Shown: positions 10,351 to 22,600 of the stretch, piece after piece
How positions within the stretch are numbered: position 1 is the first letter of the stretch
Layout: each line of letters starts with the position of its first letter
Assembly: GCA_035079385.1 (NCBI GenBank)
Contig: JAVHKY010000054.1
Location: 5,681,501 to 5,745,500 of the forward strand
DNA: 64,000 nt
From: Aspidiotus rigidus
Lineage: Eukaryota; Arthropoda; Insecta; Hemiptera; Diaspididae
Direction: 5' to 3'
Translations under genes and position numbers: made by a program
Notes under the pieces: generated by a model
What the model saw: only the letters and a program-made list of their open reading frames with translations
What the model was told of the DNA's origin: nothing
Databases searched by the model: none

Positions 10351-12573
10351 ATTAATGGAAAGAGGAGGGATGGTCAGGATGTGTAAGTCGTATTGAAAAA
10401 ACGATTTATACAATAAGTTATGAGTGCCGAAGATGGAATTTCAACGCAATGCTTAATTTCAGGCAAAGGTGAGAGCTGCGTGAGCAACACACGACTTCGT
10501 AAACATTTTATTTTTCCTATTCCCATGCGGGAAGGGAATAATATTATGATCCTGTGGGTATCTTATCTCAGGAAGTCCATTCTAACAAGGTCAAAATTCT
10601 CCAGTACCAACTTGGCGATGTCGAATCCATTACAGTAATATCATTTCAAATAAACTGCTTTTATAGGGCTTTTTTAAAACACAATTTATGCAGATTCATT
10701 TTTATCGTGGCAACTTATAAAAATAATAAACGATTATTACGAATGTAGCCTGCGTACACGTTACTCTTTTGATATTTCAAGTTGATAGCGCAAGACAGGA
10801 AGACAAAACGAAAAAAAAAACAAGAGAATGGGAGGAACACGAGAAGAAAACAATACGTACGAACGTCTTTTTGACCCCCGGAGGCGATACTTATTAACGT
10901 GATAGATTCGATCTAATGATAGGTAATAGCCGTTGTTCCTAAAATTGGCACCACACCCCAATCAAAGTAATACTTCTTTGCCCCGTTAAGGGATGTCTCA
11001 AAATTCTGGAAACGGGCGAGGGTCAGCGAACAACCGCGAAAATTCTAAATAATACTAGCCCGCGTAATATCGTAAATAGACGTCAGTTATAATATTTTCG
11101 CATTACGTGATTTTTATAAATAATATGATTCGACGGATGATTGCTGGTGCACGTACGAACACCATTTTCTCGAAAGGACAAATAATTACCGTGTTGGTAA
11201 TTTCGAGACGGTGGAGCGTATGCTCGACATTATTATAGTCGATAAATAGTACAAAAAGATATCGCGAAGATGAATTCGCTGCGTCGAAAGTGCTGCCGCG
11301 ACGCGGCCTATCCACTTACGTTTAAAAGTTCGCGTCAAAGTTGATGGATTTTTGCGGCAAACTTGTTAAATTGGTTGCGGCAACTTCCTCGTCGACTCAT
11401 TTCGAAATATCATTTTTTATTCGTCGTCCTTCTCATTTTATTAAAATAGTTCTGCATTACATCTAACCATTAATCATAATTTTTCAACGCAACTTATACT
11501 TTTTACAAAATGAATCACTTCTTCTCGTTAATTCGTATTCGATAAAAAGTTTCTTCGCGATTTTTTTCTCTCTTTCTCTCTCTTTTACACTATACGTACC
11601 CTTTTCCTCAACACATTCGTTTATTATCGTAGCACCCACTATAGAAGTATCACAGTCGAATTCCTTTCATAAAATGTTGCGTTGTATTTTTCTGAGCAGG
11701 CGAAAAAACAAAACTATTTGCTGGCGTTAGCGCTGGCTTGGCATGGCATCGGGGGTAACTTTTTCTCTTAGAAAACTTCGATGCAGCATACGCTATACAC
11801 AGATTCGTCGATGATAAATGGCTATTTTTGCGTTACGTACACAATTATAGAACATTTTTAACAACTCTTGAAAACGACAGCAAAACAACAACAAAAAGTT
11901 TGGCTCAAAAAAAAAAAAAAAGTCTTAATGAACTTTTTTACTCTTTGTCGAAGTAGTTTACGCCAAAAAATTTTTCAATTTTGTCTCTAGAACCGCAGAA
12001 AACAGTGGTTCGTGCGAAGCTTCATTAATGTCTTAGCTTGCGGGCAGTGAGAGAAACTTTACACTATTCTTACACGACAACCTGACGGGCGAAGAGCCAA
12101 CGAGTTCAACGACTAATTACGGTACTTACTTTGAATTCAAAAAGACCGAAAGTAGCTTCGACAGTTTGGAAAATTCTCGACCAGAAAAGCCTCGACACGG
12201 AATGAGATGGGTAGGTTATTTCGTTCTTGAGACTGAAATTTTCATGAAATTAGGCGGGAATTAAATTCGCCACATAATGTGGAAACTTTATCCTTTTATT
12301 TTCAGGTCACATAACACAAAGACGTGACTATACTCTGCTTTAAGAATTGTGTGTGTGTTTATTTCTTAGATTGGCACGTACCAACAAAATGGTAAAAAAA
12401 AACATGCTAACATTACGAGATCAGGAAATTGTCTCAGATGTGGTCAAAAAACTTACCTCCTGATTTTTGTGAAGTGTCGTGAGTAAGTCAGAAACAAATT
12501 ATGCAACTGCGAGCTATTGGAATCGCATGGTGAGGTACACGTTGCCGACCACCAATCTAATAATTATCAGGTT
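10351..12573. other. Unannotated non-coding stretch
   Basis: No coding region or element ends were recognised. The sequence around 11.0-12.1 kb is less AT-skewed and richer in CG than its neighbours, as in ordinary intronic or intergenic DNA. Short poly-A runs are present near 10.81 and 11.91 kb. Confidence 0.45.
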
Positions 12574-12767
12574 TTGAGGTTGGTTGGGGGTCACTTTGCC
12601 GAAGCCGTATTGTCGAAGTCCACTTTTCCGCCTGAACAAAAAGCCGAATAATTATTTTCCGAAAGAATTTTTTCCGAAGGCCAATTGGCCGAATGCTTAA
12701 TAAATTGACCGTATATTTATGAAGTCGGGATGCATTGTATTTTACCGAGAATTTTGGAGACCACATT

Positions 12768-13706
12768 TTATGTAATGACAACATTATGACCGAGAGTCAG
12801 GAGATACTCCATGATCTCATCATTGGCTGCGTATTCATCGTACTTTGCCGCGATGCCTTGAATGCGAGATTGTAATTCTAACCACTTCCTCGTAGGTGCT
12901 ACTTTTACGTACTTTCTAAGACTCAACTCCGCTATACACGATTCGATAAATCCTTGCTCCTTTTGAAATTCGTTGAGGGCTGCATAAAGGTCCGGATGGT
13001 GTTTGCCGACCACCATTCTAAAACGATTATGCCAGCCCTCAGATGCGTTATTTGTTTTATGATGTTGATTTAGGGCAGCTTCGTGGTGGTTCCATAGCGC
13101 AATACTGTACCGTGGACGGACCGCCCGTGCCGGTCGCCCTCGGATGTAGGTATGATCGAAGTAATCAAACACGGGGAGTAAAGCAGGTGGACATTCGCGG
13201 CGTAGCATCCTGGCCGTTTCAACAACATCATCCGGCGGTACAAAAGCTGTAGCAAGGATGGCGTGAACATAATTTCGTATACTTCGATCGTCTGGATTAC
13301 GGTACGCTATCTGAAGACCTTCACGTTGCACTCTGTGGTATAAACTCTGACCCAAGTAGAAAAAACAACCACTGACGGGTATGTTGGGGTACACTTCGTG
13401 ACAGGCGTTTATAATCCCAAGCTCAAAGTCACTCATGATTCGTAGTGGGACACAAGTCTGCACTCGGAAGTCCTCGACGGCGTCTTTCACAGCCCGAAGG
13501 ACTGTCTCATACGCCGCTTGCGTCTTGTTCGGTAACAGTGAGTAGACTAGCGGAACGGGGACGCCTTCACCTCGTTCAATGTTTCGCCTTCGCAGTCCTA
13601 AAATGGTAAAAACCTGTACGAATATCCCGGGCGAGGTTTTAAAAGTGCCGTCCAGGAACCATGTATTAACTTGCGCACAGTAACTGGATATTCCGCCGTG
13701 TCGCAA
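12768..13706 (-). pseudogene. MULE copy 1, catalytic transposase domain
   Basis: This 312-codon frame contains NTWFLDGTFKTSP (first catalytic Asp), then PLVYSLLPNKTQAAYE, IMSDFELGIINA (second Asp) and NNASEGWHNRF (the Glu). It ends with KEQGFIESCIAELSLRKYV. This is the MULE domain arrangement, which cuts and joins element ends. The usual His of the CxxH motif after the second Asp is replaced by Tyr (GCFFYLGQ), whereas copy 2 keeps GCFFHLCQ, so catalysis is probably impaired. The Met at 13706 is not the natural start; the protein should continue from the FLYWCH frame upstream. Confidence 0.88.
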
Positions 13707-14337
13707 AAACTAGAATTCGACTCCCTTCGTTTCCATTCTCCTCGTCATTGTCTTCGTCAGTGTTATCCGACTCGTCATCGTGCACAACAGAATCGAACAG
13801 AAGAAAAGTTTCACCTAGCAGTGTTTGTCGATATCGCTGTGGAATATCACCAAGATCTCGCAGTCTCTGCGGATTGGGCGGGAGATCCTTCCTACGTGCG
13901 CGCCGCGCGCTCTTCGATAATGCCTCTTGTTGAGCAAGTACGCCAGGTGGTAGTCCCGCTAGCTCTGTACGAAGGATTTGAGACGGTGGTAACGACGGGT
14001 TTTCAGTAGTCAAACGTTTTACTCGGGCTGTAACTTCTTCAGCAGTGCTTTCCTCAACGTTTGGCGGATGCGTATGAGCCGAATCGCATGGCGCCTTGTG
14101 AATTACTAGGTCTTCGGCGCGTGCTGGCTCGTTCGTGATCGCTCTTGCCTTGCATTCACCCTTCTTAATCATTCGACAGTCCCAATAAATTCTTCCACGA
14201 GCTTTCTTCGACTTCACGTAGATGAAGCCACTCAATTGCAGTTTTCCATCAACTACTTTACCTGCCATGATTGTTCGAAGACTAAGTGTTTCACACTTTT
14301 CCGACAGCGTTTGAGCTTCCACTTTATAATTTTCCAT
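13666..14337 (-). pseudogene. MULE copy 1, N-terminal FLYWCH-finger region
   Basis: This 223-codon frame begins MENYKVEAQTL. Residues about 30-95 show a FLYWCH zinc finger: GFIYV, RIYWDCRM, CKARAI and the HTHPP pair supply the aromatic and zinc-binding residues. FLYWCH fingers commonly precede MULE transposases and bind the element ends. An acidic Asp/Glu-rich stretch (DDESDNTDEDNDEENGNEG) follows near the end. The frame overlaps the catalytic frame by about 40 bp, so a one-base indel near 13680 probably split one protein. A programmed frameshift cannot be excluded. Confidence 0.82.
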
Positions 14338-14509
14338 AGAAATTCAATTCGGCAACATTTTCGGCAAATTTATTTTCGGAAAGTTGGGTTCGACGATTTG
14401 GCATTCGGCGAATGCGTAGTCGTCTTCATGTCCATCCGGCTTTTTGTCCAGACGGAAAAGTGGACTTCGACAATACAGTTTCGGCAAAGTGACCGGGAAC
14501 CTTGAGGTT

Positions 14510-14990
14510 ATTATGATATCCTAAGATGACCAAATTTCAGGAATCCATGACGAAATTGAATTTTTCCGCGACTTCTGCTACCGGTATCGGTGATCTACGA
14601 CCTAAAACAAACAGACGAGTGCTCATCAAAATAAGGTGATCAAAATTACTACCTTTTTGACCAATTATTGTTATTATCTGAGTTTTGTAGTATGAAATAA
14701 ATCACCATTCCTCTCAGTCTCCCAATCTGAGTATGAAATTTCGAGTTTTACAATAGTGTTAATTGAGAAGGGGGTTTGATAACAATACCTGCACTAGAAG
14801 AAGGTCACATTAGCAGAAAATTTTCATGGTCGTATATTACAGAATTTCGATATGAGAAGCCTAAACTTCGCCTTGGTCTTGCTTTTCTTGAAAGAAACAA
14901 CCTAATTATTTAAATTTTCTCATGGCAAATGGTTTTAAATGCTTCCATAAAGAACGAACCAGAGAAATAGTCCAGGAGGTAGACAATTCG
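14510..14990. other. Unannotated spacer between two elements
   Basis: No coding or repeat signal was seen between the MULE and the long-inverted-repeat element. Confidence 0.4.
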
Positions 14991-15588
14991 ACCTTGCATT
15001 TCATGTTAAAATCATGAAATTTGGAACGAACGTTTAGGATGCTTGAATGAAAAATTTGAGCAACGGCGCCACAGTCCAAACCACATAGGGGTCCCTTAAT
15101 GGTAGGTTGCCTAACTGGAAGGAGTTCTTGCATATAAATAACCGAAATATTCCTTTTGGTTCGCAATTTATGTGGATTCTTATGTAATTCGGACCGCCAA
15201 ATTCAAAAAAAAAATATTAAAAAATTCTTCCGACATTTTAGGGGCGTCGAGGGGCTGATAACCCCTAAAATGGGGGTGAACGTTGAAGTAACATATTCCA
15301 ACATTATTTTCACGAATATCCTAATGAAATTTTCCGTAGAATTTGAGGAAAATACTAAAAAAAATCTTCCGACCGTCCAAAGGGCCCAGCGGCAGCCCCC
15401 CTCCCCCAATGGAGGAAATAATATTTTGTGTTTTTTGGAAAAATCTTAACGGGTTCCAAAGTAGAATCTAGCGCTAAGTCCGGGAAAAATATCGAAAAAA
15501 TTCCTGGGGCCTTTGGAGGGGGTTGAGAGGGGCGCAAACCTTGAAAAGCGATGAAAAAAATTTTGCATTTTTTTCCCGAGGTTTTCTG
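14991..15588 (+). repeat. Left long inverted repeat
   Basis: Left arm of the foldback element, pairing with about 16775-17356. The arms differ by scattered substitutions and small indels, so the element is not very recent. Confidence 0.82.
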
Positions 15589-16029
15589 AGTGACGCTACC
15601 ATTGCTGTTTCAAAACAACTGTGGAGTAGTATAATATTTCGAAAAAAGACGCATCGAGGACGCTACGCCATCAATTAAACAAATTTGTTTTTGCCATCTA
15701 CGAAAGGACGAGTTCGGTGTCGTGTCTATCAGTGTAGAAGACAGTTGAAGGGTACAAGGAAGAAACGGGGAATGTCCGTTTTCTCTTCATTTTCGAGTTA
15801 ACTATTGATTCTTGTAGATGAAGACCTGCTCTTTGATGTACTGATCTCAAAAATTTTTCTTTTTCATCGGAACGCCGGTAAATGTACCATTTCCGTTGAT
15901 TTTCTCGCAAAAATACGTTAACAGCAAAAGATTGAAACATAAAACTAAGATTTTCTCGAAAAAAAGTTTTTCGGATATTCCCCGTCTTTTTCCCTCTACC
16001 CTTCAGTTGTTTACTAGGAAAAACAGAAA

Positions 16030-16335
16030 CATCGATTCAATGACTCCTATCCAAGATGCTCTCCAACAGCACTATCAGAGTTTCCACGTGTGGGGCTGTG
16101 TCAGAAGAAGAATAAAAAATTGCCAGATCCGCAAAAATGGGGCTGGAAGCGAACAGCTGGTGGAATACACTGGGAGCCTTTATGGACCCTTCAGCCAACT
16201 GTCTATAAGGCATTGGACATTCTCGTGAAATGCGGTTGCCAGAAAGGCTGCTCTACGAGACACTGTAAATGCTAGTAGGCTGGAATGTCATGCACCGATA
16301 TGTGTGCATGTGGTAATGAATGCTCGTTTGAATAA
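16030..16335 (+). pseudogene. Decayed CXC (cysteine-rich) protein relic
   Basis: Read in two frames this gives SMTPIQDALQQHY and HVWG, then from 16090 KKLPDPQKWGWKRTAGGIHW and EPLWTLQPTV, then LVKCGCQKGCSTRHCKC. Two stops interrupt it, after which AGMSCTDMCACGNECSF continues in the same frame. The pattern WGW, EPLWT, CGCxKGC, CxC and CxDMCxCG matches uncharacterised predicted arthropod proteins with a Tesmin/TSO1-like CXC zinc-binding segment. It is a pseudogene because of a frameshift near 16088 and the paired stops at about 16273. Its place between long inverted repeats suggests it is, or was, element cargo. Confidence 0.6.
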
Positions 16336-16774
16336 ATTATTTATACATGGGCATTACAATTGTCATCAGGTTTGAAATATATACTATGTTGGTGAATTTG
16401 TCGAAGTATTTTATATTTTAGTAACACCTGCGTCGTTTTGGTAATATTTCAAGGTATATCTATTTCACATTCTATGCAACAAGAAATTCTATAAGATATT
16501 TTATGAAAGTTCAAGTGTGGAAATTTAGTACTACAACTTTGTTCCAAGACGTTTATGTTCCTCTCAGCCCTCTGGAAGAGCCATGAGATTTTTTCCAGGA
16601 TTCTTTCTGAATTCTAGGGTAAATTTCATACAAGAATCCACTTGAACTTTCTCAAAAACGAATATTTTTTAGTCTGAGTTTTGGGGGTTTAGGTCCTCTC
16701 AACCCTCTCTCAGAGTCCTCCAGGTATTTTTCTCCTATTTTTTCCAAATTCTACGGTAACTTTTACATGAAAAT

Positions 16775-17356
16775 TTGTTCAACTCGAGAAAAATAATGCG
16801 ACAATTTTTTCATCACTTTTCAGGGTTTGTGCACCCTGTCAACCCCCTCCAAAGGCCCCAGGAATTTTTCGACATTTTTCCCGGATTTCGCGCTAAGCTC
16901 TAATTCGAAACCGGTGAGATTTTTCCAAAAAACACAAAATATTATTTCCTCAATTGAGGGGAGGGCCGCCGCTGGGCCCGATTTTTTTTAGTATTTTTCT
17001 CAAATTCTACGGAAAATTTCATTGAGATAGGTATTCGTGAAAATATGTTGGAATATGTCACTTCAACGTTCACCCCTATTTTAGGGGTTATCAGCCCCTC
17101 GACGCCCCTAAAATGTCGGAAGAATTTTTTAATAATTTTTTTTGAATTTGGCGGTCCGAATTACATAAGAATCCACATAAATTGCGAACCAAAAGGAATA
17201 TTTCGGTTTTTTATATGCAAGAACTCCTTCCAGTTAGGCAACCTACCATTAAGGGACCCTATGTGGTTTGGACTGTGGCGCCATGGCTCAAATTTCTCAT
17301 TCAAGTATCCTGAACGTTCGTTCCAAATTTCATGATTTTAACATGAAATGCAAGGT
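16775..17356 (-). repeat. Right long inverted repeat
   Basis: Right arm, the reverse complement of the left arm. Just inside it (about 16570-16770) the words ttttccaaattctacggtaa and cctctcaaccctctc recur as a diverged tandem unit of about 165 bp, so the arm is built from internal repeats. Confidence 0.82.
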
Positions 17357-18285
17357 TGATCTCATAATTTGCACAAAGCCACCGGACTAAAAACAGTTTT
17401 TTAGATCTTGTCTTTGTAAAAACTACCAAATGCAGAGCTGCAGGTGCTCAACACTCAGGTCCTATCGATATTTAGGAGGGAGGAAACTATCGTCCTCTTC
17501 ATTACCCACACTGCTTAATGGATTTGCTGCATTCTGTCTCTTTGGTGACCTTATTACTCGCAGACAGAATGATGATTAGATCATCAGTCATTGAAAATGA
17601 TCGTACATTTTCTCTAGAAAAAAACACATTAAAAGTTTATAATTTCCTTCAGAAAAACAAATTAGGATTAGGTAAATAAGATAGTGCAACAGACAGTATC
17701 AATTTCTACTTCAACAGTCGTTTACAGTTATTAAGACCAGCAGAACTAGGGCAGAAAAAAAATCCTTAGGCCCAGATAAGTTTGAATGACTGCAAAGTTG
17801 TAGAAGTTATTGAATGAAAAATTGCGAGCTTATAAGACATTATGCAAATTAAGAGGTGGTACATTGACAAAGAAGTTGAAGGATACGTATATTGACGTTC
17901 TAATAAATCACCTAGGGTCTCGTCAAATGCCGTAGGTAATGTACAGACCCAATCTTATTAATATGGATGTGCCTTTCACCTCTGATCCATGAGTCGGGTA
18001 AGACTCTATGTATAGTAATCGACCAGGGTGACAATTCAAATCATTGAATCTTAAGGTCTCGGAAGCCACTCTTCCACCAAGATACTCATTATTTATTCTT
18101 TCTTATAGAATCTTGAGATTCCTGCCGGAGGGGCCCACCATAACCCGTACTCAACATTACTGGATAAAACTCCTTCGAGTTTTTCGTCATTAATGGGGAA
18201 AACGATATGAGGCACACCCCTTTTTTTCCCGACGCAGTGGATAGGAACCCGAGGCTGGACCAAATCAAATTCTCTTTTCAACAGG
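17357..18285. other. Unannotated non-coding stretch
   Basis: No coding region or recognisable element was seen. Confidence 0.4.
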
Positions 18286-18500
18286 GAACCTGTTCTATGG
18301 CAAGGTTTTCGAAAAAAATTGCCGTATGCCGAGTGATGCCCGGCGAAAACTGACCCTAATAAAGAATTTGGACTTGAAAAAATTTCGACTTTTTGGTGAA
18401 TTTGGAAAAATTTTGACTTTCGAGCCATAGAATTCAGAAGAATTTCGACCCCCCCGTCATAATATACAATTGGAACCCTTTGGAAAAATTTTTACTTTCC
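18286..18500 (-). mobile_element. GGGAACCTGTT-ended short element, partial copy
   Basis: This is the minus-oriented end of the family seen at 28.8 and 45.5 kb. It starts AACAGGGAACCTGTTCTATG and continues with aaattgccgt and ttgaaaaaatttcgac, matching the complement of the other copies' 3' ends. The other end is not recognisable. A minus-strand frame across it (18093-18428) is repeat-derived and I do not treat it as a gene. Confidence 0.55.
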
Positions 18501-18575
18501 TGCTAGGGGACTCAGGAAAACTCATGACTCTTCAAGATTTCTATTTGAATTCTCAAACCAAAACCAATTCGACTA

Positions 18576-19112
18576 CAGTTGACGCGCTCGATTATCCGAC
18601 CTAATCGGGGCGCAATAGGGGTCGGATAACAAAACAGTCGGATGATACGAAGTGGAAAAAAATTTGTAATTTTATATTGAAAATAGTAGCATTTAGGTAC
18701 AATGGTCAATTTCTAACATCGCTGGAAATAATCAGTGACTGCAGATTGACGCGACTTGGCATTAACTCGTTTTTCTGCGGCAAAATTTCTCCATTTACGT
18801 AGAAAAAGCAGCTCTTAAGGGGTTACGTTGCGTTGCTTTGCTCTTCAAGAAAATTCAAATCCTTTGATTTTACCCCTACTCCTGTCTGCCGCACTGTTAG
18901 TCAATGTATTTACGACAAAAAAAAGTCGAGGGTACCCAAGAAACAAATGTGGTGCAGTTCATGAACGATTATTGAAGAAAAAAAAACTTCGGTCGGATAA
19001 TTTGACAGGAGAGGTCGGATAATTTGACAGGAGAGGTCGGATAACCCGGAGAGAGAGCTTGGAAAAATCAGGGTCGGATAACCCAAAAGTCGGATAAGTG
19101 GAGGGTTTCCTG
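18576..19112. mobile_element. Decayed pogo/Tigger-like MITE
   Basis: The left end follows a TA dinucleotide (18574-18575) and reads CAGTTGACGCGCTCGATTAT with CCGACC after it. The right part has repeated GTCGGATAA words and ends near CGGATAAGTGGAGGG. Pogo-type elements use TA targets and CAGT-type ends with CGATTATCCG. Inside, a 26-bp block starting GGTCGGATAATTTGACAGG is tandemly repeated at about 18992-19040. The right end is too decayed for certainty. Confidence 0.5.
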
Positions 19113-19270
19113 CGTTCCTTTCGTGAAGGAAGCCGTCGTCGTTTCATAGGCAACCAAAAGTCTTTTTCTTTTTCTTCCATGGCATTTACTTGGTGAGACA
19201 TCACTCTTGAGTGTAACCTGTAACAACTATGCTACACTTAAAAAAATAATAATAACCAAAGCAATAACAA

Positions 19271-19620
19271 TTGGCTAAGTGACGTAGGGGTAGGATCTCG
19301 GCTTTGTAATCAGAAGGTTCGAGGTTCAGACAAGCGTTAGCCGCATCAAGTTTAAAGGTCACTCCGAACATCGTGTTAAGCGCTATAACGTCACTGAGCC
19401 GATCAACCCGTCTTAGCATTGAGTCATTTAAAATCCAGGAGTGAGGTTTACCGGCTGTATCAGAACGGCGCTCGAACGGGCTTATGTGTGAAACGGAATG
19501 GCTGTAGATCTGGTTCAGCGTCATAAAGACGCGGTTAACCGGCTCAACCAGCCTTCCCCATCTCTGGCATACCTTGTGCAGAGGAAAAATGGAAAAATTA
19601 GTCTGTTACTCTAATAATGG
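19271..19620 (+). repeat. tRNA-derived SINE
   Basis: The head (19271-19331) looks like a tRNA: a box-A-like GTGACGTAGGGGTAGGATCT, an anticodon-arm-like cggctttgtaatcag, and box B GGTTCGAGGTTCAGA. A non-tRNA body follows, with gttaaccggctcaacc-type words, to about 19620. An A-rich run (aaaaaaataataataa) lies just upstream. SINEs of this kind are transcribed by RNA polymerase III and copied by LINE enzymes. Confidence 0.6.
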
Positions 19621-22600
19621 CGTTTAATTCGTCACCTTCCTAAGCCGCACTTGGTCACCGTGGGAAGCGTAGACCTTAATACCGCACCATCACTGAGATT
19701 GGTTGCGAGGCCGTTGCCCAAATTCGCCATAATTAAGGCTGTCATTATTATCATTGTAATAGGTGTTGCGGAAGCTGCTCTACTCGACGCTGCCATGAGC
19801 CTTTCTGGACTCTTTCCGACCTTCCCCAACATGAGCAGTACACAAAGAACCTCTCACATATACTTATGTGTATACCAGTCGATCTCAGACAATAAATGAT
19901 TTCCTCAGGACTTTGATGACATAATCAACTTAAATTAGATTAGATTATGCTTCATAGAAACCGCCCCGTCCAACTGTGATGACGTCATCAGCCTGAGTCA
20001 AGTTTCGTTGCTTGAGAAAATTCGTCTAGGCTAAATTATAGACATTTGTCTAGGTTAAATATAAAAATTTCTTCAGGCTAGATTTTCAGGAAACTTGGAT
20101 CTGTCAACATAGGTAACCTATTGCATTTATTAGAATATTTGTGTAGGGTCAGCGTAGAAAGATGAAGTAGATCAAGAGTCTGAAGAAAATGTTTTCTTTG
20201 GCAAAAGAAGGTGTTATAACGTGTCTTCATAAAGTGTCAGAGTATTTTGGGATTTCAAAAACGTGCCTACTGTGTTTCAACAGGCTGTGGAGCTTGCGGG
20301 TTCCCCGCTGGCCTCGAATTGTTTTTTTTTTTTTTGCATCGTTTGCTGTTTTGAATAATAGGTAGACCTTCGTTCGTAGTCTGTCACTCTATATACTCCT
20401 TTAGTAATCTTACCGAAGGGCTGGCCATATGATGGTTTTCTTTATACTGAATTTTTAGTAGTTCTTTCTTGGTCGTTTGTAGACATAGTAAGAAAAGCAG
20501 TCAGTCACAAGATGGTCCTTCAAGTTTCCTTTCTCCGTGACAGATCACAAGAGGACAGCTGGAATTACAGAGCTACTGATTGGACTACTTATGGGAATAG
20601 ATCAGGGAAGGGAAAACCAAAAATTCATCATTAATTTCGATCAACATTTTGTCTCGTACTTTATTGTGTTCAATGAGCTTTTCAGCGCATTGAATAAAGT
20701 TGATTCTGGCTCTAATAAAAGGTAGTTGTTTAATGACAATGCTCTGTCTTTATCATTGTCTTACATTCCAGGAACACGTACAACTATTACCTATTGCAGT
20801 ATTTCCCTCAGGATGTATTCTTGCATTTGTACCAAAATGAAAAATTTTAATTTTATTAAACGAGAACACTTTTATTCCGGATCAATTTTCGCTCTGCTCG
20901 TGGGTGATCGTGATATTTCCTCGCGCTCTTTTTCTTTTCTCATCTTTTCCGTTATTCTTCTTTTGTTTTTTAAATTAAACCAATTTGCACGACTAGATGG
21001 ACACCGTTACAAGCGACTTGAATGAGGGAGCAACAGCCAGTATCGCGAGGGTAAAGTAGGAGGACGATTTTATCACTCGTTTAACCGGTGTAATACGTAA
21101 GTATTTTCTTCCAGTAAGAGCACTCATTTTTATCGCAGTTCACTGTACTCGAACTATTCACGTCCCTATATTCTCCATTGACTGAATCGTCTTTAATGCA
21201 TGGTATCAATTCTGAAAATACTTTAAATTTGTTCCAGCTCTCTGTGTCTCTCTGTGGCCCCTCGAAAACCCCGGTCACGCTCATACCGTTTCGCTAACGA
21301 ACATTTTTTAAATTAATTCCGCGATTTAAGTTCTTGCTTAAATGCGAATATTATCAATTATGCGTAAAACGAATGGTATGAACCGCACGTAGAATGTTTT
21401 TCAAATAAACAAGCCTCACGCCCCTGCAAATACGAGGGTATGTACAAAAGAGCTACACATCGAAGCGCTTTAGTTTGTTTCTGTATAGGTTCATTTATCG
21501 TTCTTCGGTTTCTCTCACTACTGTCTGGCGTTCGAGCTCCTTCGCCTTTTTAATTAAGTCTATACGTTTTGTGACTGATTAAAATGTAAACAGAGTCACG
21601 CCTTCGAAGAAAAAACAAAAGAACATCGCGTATTATCGGAAAATATCGCCGGGTTCGTAATTAAAACAAGCCATGGGTCTACAGTGCACTCCACTCGCGC
21701 TCGATTAATTATTTTAAGGTCAATTTGCGATTCTTGCAAGAGTTTTATTATATATTTTACGCCTTTATCGCTTCAACATAAATTATATGTTCAACATGTA
21801 GAATTCGCGTTCGACTTAAATTTGTCCAACTATTCTCGGTAACAGTTATCTTGAAATCGTGTTACGTAATTGCAGAACTTTCGAAGACGCTAAAACGCAG
21901 TTCACTTATCGTAGTTAACTTTTTAATTAAATCTTGATCACGTTTCCACCTGCTTCTCTTTTATTGAACTAATCCCGAACAAGCCTTCCTATTTGTTGTT
22001 TGTATCTTACGAAAGCCCTCGAGTAAATTCGCGGATTTCGATGTGAGATTTTGTCCAAGCTTTATCGACTTGGAATAAATTTTGTTTTCGTGAGTGTTGT
22101 AGGAGAAATGAAAACTCAGTCATTCAAATGTCTTGTGAAGTTTTGATTTTTGTCAATTAGACCAACTTTCTTGGTTTTTTTTTTTTTTTTTCTCAATTGT
22201 CAAAGTTGTGACGAGAGAGAATGGGCACTTTTTTGGGCTGACGATTTTATGAACGATCCAATTTCTGGTTCCATAGTAAGAAGACGAAAGTTCTTAAGAT
22301 CGCTGCATTACAATACTTTTGTTGTATTTTTCGCAGATCGTCAAGGCGGTTCGTGGAAACTATTTTTCAAAGTTCAAATTATGGTAGATCCAATTAAAAC
22401 TGTGTATACCCTGAAATTTCTTATCGGCTGATGATCACTCGTCTTCACAATTTCTTCATTTTGGTTTTTGACGTAGGTTGCTCTCAGCAGGGTCTGCTAG
22501 ACGCTCCTTACAACGAAGCGGCGCCTCATTTTCGTGATCTTTACGAAAAGTGATTTTCACATTAAAAAAGAGGTATACAGGGGCACATCATGGATCATGT

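Larger units (their letters stand above)
12582..14501 (-). mobile_element. MULE DNA transposon (copy 1), near complete
   Basis: This Mutator-like element has inverted ends of about 70-100 bp. The left end reads GGTTGGGGGTCACTTTGCC and the right end, reversed, GGTTCCCGGTCACTTTGCC; both continue with a GTCGAAGTCCACTTTTCCG block. An 8-bp target duplication, TTGAGGTT, abuts both ends (12574-12581 and 14502-14509). Eight to eleven base duplications are typical of MULEs. The interior holds a FLYWCH zinc-finger region and a MULE transposase domain on the minus strand, in two overlapping frames. Confidence 0.92.
14991..17356. mobile_element. Long inverted-repeat (foldback) element with CXC relic inside
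   Basis: Two arms of about 580-600 bp are reverse complements: 14991-15588 and about 16775-17356. Matching landmarks include TAACCCCTAAAATGGGGGTG against its complement near 17085, and CACATAGGGGTCCCTTAATG against CATTAAGGGACCCTATGTGG. The arms enclose about 1.2 kb. No transposase was found. Outer ends read ACCTTGCATTTCATG and its complement. I could not find a convincing target duplication. The long arms recall foldback or Maverick-like elements, but no Maverick genes are present. Confidence 0.82.

Noticed and set aside
14991..17356. Maverick/Polinton element suggested by long inverted repeats
   Set aside because: No polymerase B, integrase, packaging ATPase or capsid motifs, and the element is far too short.
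18093..18428. 111-codon minus-strand frame as a gene
   Set aside because: It overlaps a repeat family end and has no recognisable domain.
20285..20315. Shared word tgcgggttccccgct at about 20298 and 44137 as ends of an element
   Set aside because: The similarity is too short to define an element.
22150..22431. 93-codon plus-strand frame as a small gene
   Set aside because: Starts with a poly-T derived Phe run and shows no motif.
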